From positions 992,001 through 1,056,000 of the forward strand of contig NZ_JBHLXC010000002.1 in the NCBI RefSeq assembly GCF_042432495.1: a stretch of 64,000 nt of DNA. Direction: 5' to 3'. Below are positions 1 to 8,460 of the stretch, piece after piece (position 1 is the first letter of the stretch; each line of letters opens with the position of its first letter). Origin of the DNA: Pseudochelatococcus lubricantis. GTDB taxonomy: Bacteria; Pseudomonadota; Alphaproteobacteria; Rhizobiales; Beijerinckiaceae. Below the pieces are notes generated by a model. The model saw nothing but the letters and a program-made list of their open reading frames with translations, was not told where the DNA came from and did not search any database. The translations under genes were made by a program, and so were the position numbers.

Positions 1-2
1 GG

Positions 3-410
3 CAGAACCACGAACTCGAACTCTCCTTTCCGGCCGACGAGTTCAGCGAGGACAACATCGCCGACATGTGGGAACGTTTCCACAGGGAGCATGAGGCCCG
101 CTTCGGCTTCTCGATCCCCGGCGAGACTATCGAGACGGTGAATCTCAAGGTCGTGGCTGTAGCCGTTTCCGACAAGCCGGAGATGCGCGAGCTGCCGGTG
201 ACGGACGCGCCGCCGCAGCCTGCCTCGCGCCGCAAGGTGCACTTCGCCGACGGCTGGCACGAGGTGCCGGTCTACGACCGCGCGACCTTCCGGCAGGGAG
301 ACAGGATCGCCGGCCCCGCCGTGGTCGAGGAAAGCGCCTCCGTGACCATCCTTCAGCCCGGCCAGGCGCTTGGCGTCGACCGCATCGGCAACCTGATCAT
401 CTCCGCCTGA
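3..410 (+). CDS. hyuA: N-methylhydantoinase A / hydantoinase A subunit, C-terminal fragment
   Basis: The open frame enters from the left edge, so the first M in it (position 66) is internal and the gene starts before the window. The visible 135 residues resemble the C-terminal end of HyuA/oxoprolinase-A subunits, with the stretch QNHELELSFP followed by a small beta-rich domain ending in a V-x-x-P-G-x-A-L-G-V-D-x-x-G-N-L-I motif. HyuA pairs with HyuB in ATP-dependent opening of hydantoin-like or 5-oxoproline rings. The gene ends 14 bases before hyuB, so the two are very likely one operon. The substrate cannot be read from this fragment. Confidence 0.85.
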   Translation, partial: QNHELELSFPADEFSEDNIADMWERFHREHEARFGFSIPGETIETVNLKVVAVAVSDKPEMRELPVTDAPPQPASRRKVHFADGWHEVPVYDRATFRQGDRIAGPAVVEESASVTILQPGQALGVDRIGNLIISA

Positions 411-424
411 GAGGAGCCCGCACC

Positions 425-2122
425 ATGGATTTCGTGACGATGAACATCCTCGATTCGGCGATGGTATCCATCTGCCGGGAAATGGGGATCACCCTCATGA
501 AGACGTCCTACTCGACGATCTTCAACGAAGCGCTCGACTTCACCTGCGGTCTTGCCGACATGAGCGGCGACATGATCGCCGTGGCCGACTACTGCCCGGC
601 CCAGATCGGCGGCATGCCGCTTCTGGTGAAGTCCTGCCTCAAGGAAATCCCGATCGCCGAGCTGGAGGAAGGGGATATCATCCTCCATAACGATCCCTAT
701 CGGGGCGGCCTGCATACGCCGGAACACACTTTCTTCAAACCGATCTTCGTCGAGGGCGAGGTCATGGGCTTTGCGGTCGCCATCGGCCACATCGCTGAGG
801 TCGGAGGCATGGCGCCCGGCGGTTTCTGCGGCGAGGCGACGGAGATCTTTCAGGAAGGCCTGCGCATCCCCCCGGTCAAGATCGTCAAACGCGGCGTCGA
901 CAACGTCGAGGTGTGGAAGCTGCTGCTGGCGAACGTGCGCACCCCGCGTGTGAACTACGGCGACCTCAAGGCCCTTATCGCTGCCGTCGATCTCGGGGAA
1001 AGGCAGATGCGCGGCATCTACGCCAAGTACGGCAAGGAGAAGATCCGCGAGACCGTCGCCGACCTGCTGCTCTACTCCGAGCGCCGCATGCGTGCCGAAC
1101 TGGAGGCCATTCCCGACGGCATCTATTCCTTCCACGATTTCGTGGAAAGCGACGGCGTCGACTCTGACAGGCACTATCGCATCCAGGTCGAGGTTCACAA
1201 GAAGGGGGGCTCGATCATCGTCGACTACCACGGCTCCTCGCCACAGGCGGCGGGTCCGATCAATGCGACGCTGGGCGTTGCGACGTCGGCGGCCTACAAC
1301 GCCGTGCTGCACATGACCGACCCGACGATCCCGCGCAACTCCGGCTGCTTCCGCCCGATCGAGGTTATGGCCCCTCCCGGCACCATCGTGAACGTGGACT
1401 TCCCCGCGCCCGAGGTGGGCGGCAACACGGAGACGCATCCGCGCATCGTCGGCACCATCCTGGGCGCCATGCACAGTGCCGTGCCGAACCGTGTCATGGC
1501 GGCGGAAGGCGCCACGCACTGCAATTTCGTCTTCGGCGGGGTCGATGCGGAAACGGGCGAGTACTTCGCCTGCTACGATCTCGAAGGCGTGGGCTGGGGC
1601 GGCCGCGCCTTCGCGGACGGTAACGACGCGGTCGACTCCATCAACGGCAACTGCCGCATCACGCCGGTGGAGGTTTACGAGACCCGCTTCCCGTGGCTCA
1701 TCGAAGGCCTCGCCTTCAATGTCGACTCCTGCGGGGCGGGCGAGTACCGCGGGGGCGTGGGCTATACCAAGCAGATGCTCTGCGTGAACAGGGAAATCAT
1801 CTGCTCGCAGATGACGGACCGGCACGTGCTGCCCCCGTGGGGCCTTGAGGGCGGCCTTGAGGGCGGGTGCGGCGCCACGCTGGTGCAGAAGGCCGGCCGT
1901 GACGACTGGCAGACGATGCGCGATGCCTACGGCAAGCCGTCGACCAGCCGCTATTCGAACGTCGCCATCAAGGAAGGCGATCGCGTACGTCTCGTCATGC
2001 CCGGGGGCGGCGGCTACGGCAATCCGCTTGCGCGCGACCGCGCGGCCGTCGCCCACGACCTGCGCGAAGGCTACATCTCACCCGAGGCTGCCGGGAAACT
2101 CTATGGGTATCGGGAGGTATAA
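425..2122 (+). CDS. hyuB: N-methylhydantoinase B / hydantoinase B subunit
   Basis: A 565-residue protein with the usual length of the hydantoinase B/oxoprolinase family. It has the family block H-N-D-P-Y-x-G-G near residues 88-95, an early DFVTMNILDSAMVSICREMG-like N-terminus and the glycine-rich C-terminal PGGGGYGNP signature. HyuB works as a heteromer with HyuA in ATP-dependent hydrolysis of hydantoin, N-methylhydantoin, 5-oxoproline or related cyclic amides in the cytoplasm. The start has GAGGAGCCCGCACC upstream, a good ribosome-binding site. Its stop is followed after three bases by the start of the small zinc-ribbon gene, indicating translational coupling. Acetophenone carboxylase subunits are similar and remain possible; the amine-rich neighbourhood fits a hydantoinase-type role better. 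Confidence 0.88.
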   Translation: MDFVTMNILDSAMVSICREMGITLMKTSYSTIFNEALDFTCGLADMSGDMIAVADYCPAQIGGMPLLVKSCLKEIPIAELEEGDIILHNDPYRGGLHTPEHTFFKPIFVEGEVMGFAVAIGHIAEVGGMAPGGFCGEATEIFQEGLRIPPVKIVKRGVDNVEVWKLLLANVRTPRVNYGDLKALIAAVDLGERQMRGIYAKYGKEKIRETVADLLLYSERRMRAELEAIPDGIYSFHDFVESDGVDSDRHYRIQVEVHKKGGSIIVDYHGSSPQAAGPINATLGVATSAAYNAVLHMTDPTIPRNSGCFRPIEVMAPPGTIVNVDFPAPEVGGNTETHPRIVGTILGAMHSAVPNRVMAAEGATHCNFVFGGVDAETGEYFACYDLEGVGWGGRAFADGNDAVDSINGNCRITPVEVYETRFPWLIEGLAFNVDSCGAGEYRGGVGYTKQMLCVNREIICSQMTDRHVLPPWGLEGGLEGGCGATLVQKAGRDDWQTMRDAYGKPSTSRYSNVAIKEGDRVRLVMPGGGGYGNPLARDRAAVAHDLREGYISPEAAGKLYGYREV

Positions 2123-2125
2123 GAC

Positions 2126-2335
2126 ATGAAATTCTCTCAGAACGGCTTCTATATCGAAAGCTACAGCAAGTGCCCGAACTGCGGCCAGCTGATGTACGAG
2201 GATGCGGAGGCCGATCGCGCGCGCCGTGTCACTCACGAAGGCAAGACCTATTGTTCCCGGCGCTGCGTCGACTGGAAGCTCGACCGCGAGGCGCGTCATG
2301 CTGCTGCGGAGAAGCTTGCGCAGCACGCTCCCTGA
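2126..2335 (+). CDS. Small zinc-ribbon protein coupled to hydantoinase operon
   Basis: A 69-residue protein starting three bases after the hyuB stop. It carries C16-x2-C19 and C43-x3-C47, the four ligands expected for one structural zinc ion, followed by a charged helix rich in Arg, Lys and Ala. No signal peptide or membrane segment is seen. I do not recognise a named function. Its position at the end of the hyuA-hyuB operon suggests an accessory or assembly role for the hydantoinase complex, but this is inference from context. A nonfunctional small reading frame is unlikely given the tight coupling and the cysteine pattern. Confidence 0.7.
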   Translation: MKFSQNGFYIESYSKCPNCGQLMYEDAEADRARRVTHEGKTYCSRRCVDWKLDREARHAAAEKLAQHAP

Positions 2336-2473
2336 GGCGCCGGCACCCTGAAGTGTGATGGCGGGCCCGGGCGCCCGCCGTCGTTTCCCGTCTCATCTGG
2401 CCGGATGCACGGCGATCTCAGCGACGCATGTTCCATGCGCCGTGCGCTTCGGCTCGTCCCGAGGACTTCTATC

Positions 2474-3778
2474 ATGACGACCAATTCAGAATTGACGCAA
2501 CGGCGGATCGACGCCATCCCGACCGGCCTCTCGCGGCACCTCGACGTCTTCATCAGCCGCGCCGAGAACGCGGAATTGTGGGATGTCGAGGGCAACCGCT
2601 ACATAGACTTCGCCTCCGGCATCGCCGTGACCAATACCGGCCACCGTCACCCTCGTGTGCTGGCCGCCGTGCGCGCGCAGCTCGATTCCTTCACGCACAC
2701 CTCGTTCCAGACGACGCCCTACGCCAGCTATGTCGAGGTTTGCGAGCGGCTGAACGCGCTGGTGCCCGGGGACTTCGCCAAGAAGACCTATCTCGTTTCC
2801 ACCGGCGCCGAAGCCGTCGAGAACGCGGTCAAGATCGCCCGCGCGGCCACTGGACGCCCGGCCTTCGTTGCTTTCGCCGGCGCTTTCCACGGCCGCACGC
2901 TGATGGCGACGACGCTGACCGGCAAGACGACGCCCTACAAGTACGGCTTCGGGCCCCTGGTGCCCGACGTCTTCCATGTTCCCTTTCCGAGCGCCTATCA
3001 CGGTGTAAGCGTCGAGCAGTCGCTGGCTGCGCTCGACTTTCTGTTCAGGACAAGCGTCCATCCCGAGCGTGTGGCGGGCATCATCGTCGAGCCGGTGCAG
3101 GGTGAGGGCGGCTTCAATCCGGCCCCGCCCGAGTTCCTGCAGGCGCTGCGCAAGGTCTGCGATACCCACGGCATCCTGCTGATCGCCGACGAAATCCAGA
3201 CGGGCTTCGGCCGGACGGGCCGCATGTTCGCCATCGAGCACGCGGGCATCGCCGCGGATCTCGTGACCTTGGCGAAAGGTCTCGGGGGCGGTTTTCCCAT
3301 CGCCGGCGTCACGGGCCGTGCCGACGTGATGGAGAAGGTGCCGCCGGGTGGCGTGGGCGGGACATTCGCCGGCAGCCCCTTGTCCTGCGCCGCCGCGCTC
3401 GCCGTGCTCGACGTCATCGAGGAGGAGGGTCTCGTCGCGCGTGCAGCCGACATCGGCAGCAGGATTCGCACCGTTCTGGATGGCTGGCAGGGCTCCAACG
3501 CCTTCGCGGCCTGCATCGGCGATATCCGCAACCTGGGCTCCATGGCGGCTCTTGAGCTTGTGCACGATCGGGACGGCGAGCGCCCGTGGCCGGAACTGAC
3601 ACGCTTGCTGACCCGAAAGGCCGCGGCCAACGGTCTCGTGCTGCTGACCTGTGGCGTTCACGGCAATGTAATCCGGCTGCTCCCGCCGCTCACGATTCCG
3701 GACGCGATTCTCGACGAAGGGATCGCGATCATGGAACGCAGCCTGCATGAAGCGCTGCAAGAGCTGTCCGTGCAATGA
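2474..3778 (+). CDS. gabT: 4-aminobutyrate aminotransferase (class III PLP aminotransferase)
   Basis: A 434-residue class III aminotransferase. The ATG at 2474 is preferred over an in-frame start 69 bases upstream because it gives the family N-terminus MTTNSELTQRR. The PLP site is clear: the aspartate block LIADEIQTGFGRTG and the lysine in LAKGLGGGFPIAG about 35 residues later, with G-T-F-x-G-S-P-L downstream. The expected reaction is transfer of the amino group of GABA (or a close omega-amino acid) to 2-oxoglutarate, giving succinic semialdehyde and glutamate; in the Puu pathway this is the PuuE/GabT step. It lies convergent to the PuuB-like and PuuA-like genes. Exact amine specificity is not provable from sequence. 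Confidence 0.85.
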   Translation: MTTNSELTQRRIDAIPTGLSRHLDVFISRAENAELWDVEGNRYIDFASGIAVTNTGHRHPRVLAAVRAQLDSFTHTSFQTTPYASYVEVCERLNALVPGDFAKKTYLVSTGAEAVENAVKIARAATGRPAFVAFAGAFHGRTLMATTLTGKTTPYKYGFGPLVPDVFHVPFPSAYHGVSVEQSLAALDFLFRTSVHPERVAGIIVEPVQGEGGFNPAPPEFLQALRKVCDTHGILLIADEIQTGFGRTGRMFAIEHAGIAADLVTLAKGLGGGFPIAGVTGRADVMEKVPPGGVGGTFAGSPLSCAAALAVLDVIEEEGLVARAADIGSRIRTVLDGWQGSNAFAACIGDIRNLGSMAALELVHDRDGERPWPELTRLLTRKAAANGLVLLTCGVHGNVIRLLPPLTIPDAILDEGIAIMERSLHEALQELSVQ

Positions 3779-3782
3779 CGAT

Positions 3783-3814
3783 CCGGCGGCGGGAGCATGC
3801 TCTGCCGCCGCCGG
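3783..3814. terminator. Palindromic hairpin between convergent gabT and FAD oxidase genes
   Basis: Ten-base arms CCGGCGGCGG and CCGCCGCCGG enclose a 12-base loop that itself contains the palindrome GAGCATGCTC. There is no T-run on either side, but the position between two converging genes suits a bidirectional terminator or transcription block. Confidence 0.5.
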
Positions 3815-3818
3815 GACT

Positions 3819-5099
3819 CTAGATGCCTAGCCGGTCGCGCAGCCCGTACCACCAGGCGCCGAGAACCGTGAGCGGCACCCGCAGGGCGCGACCGCCGGGG
3901 AAGGGGACATAGGGCAGGTTCGCGAAAGCGTCGAAGCGCGTGGCATCGCCGTCGATGGCCTCCGCTATCAGCCTGCCGGCTAGGTGGGTGCTGGTGACGC
4001 CATGGCCGCTGCAGCCGTGCGCGAAGTAAAGGTTGTTGCCGATGCGGCCGAGGTGCGGAATGCGGGTGAGCGTCAGCGCAAAGTTGCCGCTCCACAGATA
4101 GTCGAAACGGACGTTCCGCAGCGCCGGGAAGACCTTCGCGAAATGCGGCCGCAGCCGCGCCTCGATGTCGGCGGGTTCGTCGCCGCCATAGACGATGCCG
4201 CCGCCGAACAGGATGCGGTGATCGGCTGTCGGCCGGTAGTAGTCGAGCACGTAGTTGGCATCCTCCACCGCCGTGAGCGTCGGAAACAGGCCCCTGATGG
4301 TCGCTTCGCCAAGCACCTCCGTGGTCACGACCTGGGTGGAGACCGGCATTACCTTGTCCTCAAGGAACGGGATGACGCCGTTGAGATAGGCATTTCCGCA
4401 CGCCACGGCGAAGGTGGCCCGCACTTCGCCGGTCGCTGTCGCCACCACGGCCTTGCCGCCTTCTGTCCGCACGCCGGTCACGGGGGATTGCTCGAAAATC
4501 CTGCCGCCAAGAGATTCGACTGCGGCGGCCTCGCCGAGCGCGAGGTTGAGCGGGTGGATGTGCCCGCCGCGGTGGTCGATGAGGCCGCCGACGTAGCAAT
4601 CGGCCTTCACTTGCCGGCGCAGGCCTTCCCTGTCCAGCAGTTCGAGCCCGTCGTGGCCGAAGCCCGCCCAGTGGTCGCGGACATGCGCGAGTTCGCGCAA
4701 CTGCTTGGCGTTGAAGGCCGCGAAGACGTTGGTGGGGCGATAGTCGCAGGCGATGCCGTACTTTTCAATCCGTCCGCGGATTATGTCCCCGCCTTCGAGC
4801 GACATGGCGCCCAGCGCCTTCGCCGCTGCGTTGCCGTAGCGCCAGGCGATGTTTTCGAGATCGCGGCTGTAGCCGTTGACGATCTGCCCGCCGTTGCGGC
4901 CGGACGCGCCCCAGCCCACTTTCGCGGCTTCGAGGACAACCACCCTGTACCCGCGCTCGGATAGATGAAGTGCGGTCGACAGGCCCGTATAGCCCGCGCC
5001 GATGACACAGACATCGGTTTCGATGCTGCCTTCCAGCGAGTTGCGCAAGGGGGACGGGTTTGCCGTCGCGGCGTAGTAGGAGGCAATATGGCTGGTCAT
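3819..5099 (-). CDS. puuB: FAD-dependent amine oxidoreductase, PuuB-like (gamma-glutamylputrescine oxidase type)
   Basis: A 426-residue DAO-family flavoprotein. The FAD-binding Rossmann motif V-I-G-A-G-Y-T-G-L-S is near residues 32-41, and the flavin-contacting G-A-S-G-R-N-G-G-Q motif near 64-72 is typical of the PuuB/OrdL branch. The C-terminal G-x-x-F-A-L-T-x-T-R-x-P-H-x-G motif and the HGCSGHG block also fit. Such enzymes oxidise a secondary or gamma-glutamylated amine to an aldehyde with release of hydrogen peroxide. The gene starts 12 bases after the end of the PuuA-like synthetase, so the two are surely co-transcribed. A second, diverged paralogue lies at 8461-9846. Confidence 0.8.
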   Translation of the reverse strand: MTSHIASYYAATANPSPLRNSLEGSIETDVCVIGAGYTGLSTALHLSERGYRVVVLEAAKVGWGASGRNGGQIVNGYSRDLENIAWRYGNAAAKALGAMSLEGGDIIRGRIEKYGIACDYRPTNVFAAFNAKQLRELAHVRDHWAGFGHDGLELLDREGLRRQVKADCYVGGLIDHRGGHIHPLNLALGEAAAVESLGGRIFEQSPVTGVRTEGGKAVVATATGEVRATFAVACGNAYLNGVIPFLEDKVMPVSTQVVTTEVLGEATIRGLFPTLTAVEDANYVLDYYRPTADHRILFGGGIVYGGDEPADIEARLRPHFAKVFPALRNVRFDYLWSGNFALTLTRIPHLGRIGNNLYFAHGCSGHGVTSTHLAGRLIAEAIDGDATRFDAFANLPYVPFPGGRALRVPLTVLGAWWYGLRDRLGI

Positions 5100-5111
5100 C
5101 GAAGTTCCGTT

Positions 5112-6482
5112 TCAGAGCACGCCGAGATACGAGGAGTATTCCGCATCGGTGACGCGGCGCGCCATCTTGTTGCGCTCCTGCCATTTCACCGCGAGAAACA
5201 CCTTGTGGAAGTCCACGCCGAGGCTGTCGCGCAGCAGCGGACTGTCGCGGAAAAGGTCGATCGCCCAGTCCCAGTCGCTCGGCAGCGGCTTGTTGACGGA
5301 AGAGCGCACGTAGGCGCTGCCCTGCACCGGCTCGCCGGGGTCACACTTGTTCTCCAGCCCGTAGAGCACGCCGGCTATGATGGCGGCGAGCACCAGATAG
5401 GGGTTGCCATCGGCGCCGGCGACGCGGTGCTCGAAACGCCGTGCCTTCGGGCTGCTGTTGGGGATGCGCACGGAGGCGGTGCGGTTCTCGTAACCCCAGT
5501 TACCGTAGGTGGGCGCATGGGTGCCGGCCTGAAAGCGGCGGTATCCGTTGAGGTTGGGCGCGAAGACGAGCATCGACGGCCCCATGAATTCGAGCACGCC
5601 GCCCACCGCGTGTCGCAGGGCATCGGACCCGCGCTCGGTCCCGTCGTCGAAGATGTTGTTTCCCTCCGCGTCGAGCGCGCTGCAATGGATGTGGAAACCC
5701 GATCCGGACTGGCTGCCGTAGGGCTTGGGCATGAAGGTGGCGTGCAACTGGTGACGCCGGGCGACGCTGCGCACGATGCGCTTGAAAAGCACCGCCTGAT
5801 CGGCCGCGAGCACCGGATCATCGATATGTTCGAGGTTGATCTCGAACTGTCCTGGCCCATTCTCGACGATGCAGGTGTCGCCAGGGACATCCTGGGCCGC
5901 GCAGGCATCCCGGATCTCCGTGAAGACACTGGAAAACTCGTCGAGTTCATCCATCGAGTAGAGCTGAGAGACTTCAATAGGGTAGCCGGATTCCGGCGCG
6001 GCCGGGGGGCGTGGACGGCCTGTCTTCAGTACATCGCCGTTCATCAGATAGAATTCCAGCTCCGTGGCCACGACGAGCCTGAGCCCTATTGTCCGGGCGC
6101 GTTCTACCTGGTGCACCAGCACCTGGCGTGGGTCCACCATGAAGGGCGTGCCATCAGGGTTGTTCATGGAGAGCAGCATTTGCGCCCTCGGGCGCTGCGC
6201 CCACGGCACGGAGGTCAGCCCCGAGCCGCATGGCATGCACGAGCCGTCGCTGTCACCGGTTTCCCATACGAGGCCGTTCTCCGGAACGTCCTCTCCCCAG
6301 ATGTCGAGGGCGAGCGCAGAACGTGGCAGCTTCATGCCGCTTTCGTAGAGTCTGTCGAGGCTGGAGATGGGAACGCGCTTGCCGCGCAGGATGCCGTTCA
6401 GGTCGGAGATCAGCAGGTCGACCTCCTCTATGTTCTCGTTCCGACGCAGGAATGCGTGCGCCTGCTCAAGGTCCAATGACAC
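5112..6482 (-). CDS. puuA: Glutamine synthetase family protein, PuuA-like (gamma-glutamyl-amine synthetase)
   Basis: A 456-residue type I/III glutamine synthetase homologue with a GTG start and the ribosome-binding site AGGGGAAG just upstream. Catalytic-domain marks are visible: E-L-E-F-Y near residue 140, GPGQFEINLEH, G-S-G-F-H-I-H, N-R-T-A-S-V-R-I-P and R-R-F-E-H-R. The N-terminal beta-grasp domain is present, but the context is catabolic rather than nitrogen-assimilatory glnA. PuuA-type enzymes ligate glutamate to putrescine or other amines using ATP. It forms a two-gene unit with the PuuB-like oxidase. The actual amine substrate cannot be assigned from sequence; ethanolamine or isopropylamine-type ligases belong to the same superfamily. 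Confidence 0.82.
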   Translation of the reverse strand: MSLDLEQAHAFLRRNENIEEVDLLISDLNGILRGKRVPISSLDRLYESGMKLPRSALALDIWGEDVPENGLVWETGDSDGSCMPCGSGLTSVPWAQRPRAQMLLSMNNPDGTPFMVDPRQVLVHQVERARTIGLRLVVATELEFYLMNGDVLKTGRPRPPAAPESGYPIEVSQLYSMDELDEFSSVFTEIRDACAAQDVPGDTCIVENGPGQFEINLEHIDDPVLAADQAVLFKRIVRSVARRHQLHATFMPKPYGSQSGSGFHIHCSALDAEGNNIFDDGTERGSDALRHAVGGVLEFMGPSMLVFAPNLNGYRRFQAGTHAPTYGNWGYENRTASVRIPNSSPKARRFEHRVAGADGNPYLVLAAIIAGVLYGLENKCDPGEPVQGSAYVRSSVNKPLPSDWDWAIDLFRDSPLLRDSLGVDFHKVFLAVKWQERNKMARRVTDAEYSSYLGVL

Positions 6483-6584
6483 GATATCTTCCCCTTATTG
6501 TTACTGATCCGGAAGCGTAGGCGTTGGATGCACGCGGCCACACCGGGCATCGCGAGGCCCTTCTTCCGGCAGTCTCCTATAATG

Positions 6585-6624
6585 TGATCAAAAGCGAGTG
6601 GTTTAGTCAATCGGATTTTGATCA
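6585..6624. promoter_or_regulatory. Operator-like TGATCA pair, puuA side
   Basis: Two TGATCA cores at 6585-6590 and 6619-6624, each in an AT-rich setting (AATGTGATCAAAAG and TTTTGATCATAAAA). The 34-base spacing is the same as in the pair at 6982-7021. Confidence 0.45.
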
Positions 6625-6790
6625 TAAAATCGTGCGGAAGCGTCGTTATTGTCGCCGTCCCTTTTCATTACCTTTGAGAAGCGGCGCGGCCGGGGGCTTT
6701 CCATCAGATTTGGACCGAAAGAGGGGGGCAGGATGGTTCCCGCAAATTCCCCACGGGAGAACTAAAGATCGTTGACATGTAGCGAAAATG

Positions 6791-6811
6791 GAATAAATTT
6801 ATAATTTATTC
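6791..6811. promoter_or_regulatory. Perfect 9-bp inverted repeat, operator-like
   Basis: GAATAAATT and AATTTATTC flank a TAT centre. A TTGACA box lies at 6772-6777 and TATAAT overlaps the palindrome at 6800-6805, with a 22-base gap that is too long for an ordinary promoter. The palindrome may be a binding site for a dimeric regulator. Confidence 0.4.
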
Positions 6812-6981
6812 TACTAAAATAGAAATCTATATGACTTCAGGAAATAATATGCGGTTTGGCAGGAACTGGGTTTGAATGTCTCCCGGGTTTCTATATGACG
6901 AGTTCTCATTCGTTGCCGGACCTAACGAACGAAAGGGCGGTTAGGCGTCTCTTGTACCTTCTTCCGAAGGGCTGCAAAATA

Positions 6982-7021
6982 TGATCAAATTTTTAGTTTT
7001 CAATCCATGTTAATGTGATCA
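6982..7021. promoter_or_regulatory. Operator-like TGATCA pair, GntR side
   Basis: TGATCA cores at 6982-6987 and 7016-7021, with the same 34-base spacing as the puuA-side pair. The second copy reads AATGTGATCATAAT, closely matching AATGTGATCAAAAG of the first pair. A fifth isolated TGATCA overlaps the stop codon of the regulator at 7896-7901. Confidence 0.45.
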
Positions 7022-7157
7022 TAATCTATCCTGTTGGAGTGGGGTGAACGCTTGTGTTAGACGCTGTGTGAGTGCGGGCGGGGCGCTCGCCGTGATAGCC
7101 TTTTTTCCTCTGTCGCTTTTGAGCGTACACATGCGCTATTCGGGTTCCGGAGACCGG

Positions 7158-7898
7158 ATGAAATCAAATTCCTGCCTCGATCTTCCTCTCTTGCCCAGAC
7201 TGGAGAAGGAGACAGCCAGCCAGTTCGTCTACAGGTGCCTCAGACATGCTGTCATGATCGGGCGCGTCTCCCCTGGCCGTGCGCTGACCATTCGGGAAAT
7301 TGCCGAAGCGCTGAACGTGAGCATGATGCCCGTGCGCGAAGCGTTGAGGCTGCTGGCTGCGGAGCGGGCGCTGGAGATGCGCGACAATCGCCGCGTTCAG
7401 GTTCCGAACATGACTGCAATACGCTTCCGCGAACTCTGCGAGCTGCGTGTCGTGTTGGAAACCCATGCCGCGCTGGGCGCCATGTCCTATGTCACGGCCG
7501 AACGCCTCGCCACCCTCGCAGGCCTCGATCGCCGCATCGATATCGACGAAGCCAACGCGCGGGGGGATTTCGAGCAGGCGATCGTTGTGAATCAGGAGTT
7601 TCACCGCACGATCTATACGGCCAATCCCTATCAGGAGAGCCTTCCGCTCATCGAGAGCGTGTGGCTGCAACTCGGCCCGTTCCTGCGTCTGGCTCTCGCG
7701 AAGCTGGGCGGCTTCTATCAGATCGACCGGCATGTGGAGGCGATGGAAGCGCTTCGCCGCCGGGATCCTATCGCCCTGCGTGTGGCCATAGAGGCCGACA
7801 TCCGCGACGGCATCATGCACGTGGGCACTGCCGATCTGCTGAATGCGTACACGCAGGCAATTGACGCCGAAAGGCCGCCGAGGCGCAGAGCGATATGA
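7158..7898 (+). CDS. GntR-family transcriptional regulator, FCD subfamily
   Basis: The start at 7158 has GGAG seven bases upstream and gives 246 residues. A GTG at 7044 in the same frame would add 38 residues that do not look like a GntR N-terminus. Residues 15-80 form the winged helix: GRALTIREIAEALNVSMMPV with V-R-E-A-L-R-x-L, the standard recognition helix signature. The rest is an all-helical FCD ligand domain with R-x-x-L-E and H-R-T-I-Y elements whose histidine and acidic residues usually bind metal and a carboxylate effector. It is divergent from the puuA-like gene across a region with paired TGATCA sites, so it probably controls that operon and itself. Confidence 0.85.
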   Translation: MKSNSCLDLPLLPRLEKETASQFVYRCLRHAVMIGRVSPGRALTIREIAEALNVSMMPVREALRLLAAERALEMRDNRRVQVPNMTAIRFRELCELRVVLETHAALGAMSYVTAERLATLAGLDRRIDIDEANARGDFEQAIVVNQEFHRTIYTANPYQESLPLIESVWLQLGPFLRLALAKLGGFYQIDRHVEAMEALRRRDPIALRVAIEADIRDGIMHVGTADLLNAYTQAIDAERPPRRRAI

Positions 7899-8056
7899 TC
7901 AAAATGTGCCAGCGGCAGGATGCGTAACCGGCGCCTCCTGCCTGTGTGAGGCGCCCTTGCCCGAACCGTCGTGCGACAAATATCCATGGTGCGGCTGTCG
8001 GGCAAGCGATCGACGTTCCTCGGGACGGAAAGCGCCTTCCTGAAGTGAGGGCGGGG

Positions 8057-8416
8057 TCAGCTGCCGTCGTGGTGCATGACGTACAGCTTGCGGGTCTTTT
8101 CCAGCACGGTCCATGCGCCCGTCCAGCCGCGGGGCAGCACGAGCACGTCGCCGGGGCCGATCTCGCGCACCTCGCCGTCGCGGCGTGCCAGCGTCGCCCG
8201 GCCGGCGATGATATGGCAGACCTCCGAGGAGGTGGAGCGGTCGGCGGTGAAATGGCCGGGCGTGCACTCCCACACGCCGATCTCGACCAGCCCGTCCTCC
8301 GAGGTGAACAGCGTCCGCGTGGCCTCGAACTGATCGCCGTTCGTCGATGTCGGCTTGGGGTGCGCCGGCCCGAGATCGATGGCGGCGGCATCGAGATAGG
8401 TTTCCAGATCAATCAT
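8057..8416 (-). CDS. Cupin-domain protein, DUF861-like
   Basis: A 119-residue single-domain cupin. ATG at 8416 is chosen because TTGGAGC lies just upstream; a TTG at 8464 would overlap the preceding gene by four bases and add 16 residues of no family character. The core reads G-V-W-E-C-T-P-G-H-F followed by a second cupin motif G-P-G-D-V-L-V-L-P-R-G-W-x-G-x-W, as in (S)-ureidoglycine aminohydrolase/EutQ-like DUF861 proteins. It is the last gene of the minus-strand block that includes an oxidase and a PotABCD-type importer. The reaction is unknown; small cupins next to amine oxidases may handle unstable aldehyde or imine products, but that is a guess. Confidence 0.72.
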   Translation of the reverse strand: MIDLETYLDAAAIDLGPAHPKPTSTNGDQFEATRTLFTSEDGLVEIGVWECTPGHFTADRSTSSEVCHIIAGRATLARRDGEVREIGPGDVLVLPRGWTGAWTVLEKTRKLYVMHHDGS

Positions 8417-8460
8417 GCGAAGCTCCAAAGCGGTGGGGGCGAATCCGTCCGGAAGCCGGA

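Larger units (their letters stand above)
6483..7157. promoter_or_regulatory. Divergent regulatory region between the puuA-like and GntR genes
   Basis: This 675-base non-coding region is much more AT-rich than its surroundings. It holds four copies of the core TGATCA at 6585, 6619, 6982 and 7016. These form two pairs, and in each pair the two cores lie exactly 34 bases apart. It also holds a perfect inverted repeat at 6791-6811. The left pair lies about 100-140 bases upstream of the glutamine synthetase start and the right pair about 140-175 bases upstream of the GntR start. This suggests binding by the FCD-type GntR regulator itself, controlling both directions; which protein binds is inferred. 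Confidence 0.55.

Noticed and set aside
353..2056. Long open frame antisense to hyuB (567 codons)
   Set aside because: High-GC mirror frame with no domain signature; the plus-strand frame carries clear HyuB motifs.
6772..6805. TTGACA ... TATAAT as a sigma-70 promoter
   Set aside because: The 22-base spacing is too long for a normal promoter; TATAAT is part of the palindrome.
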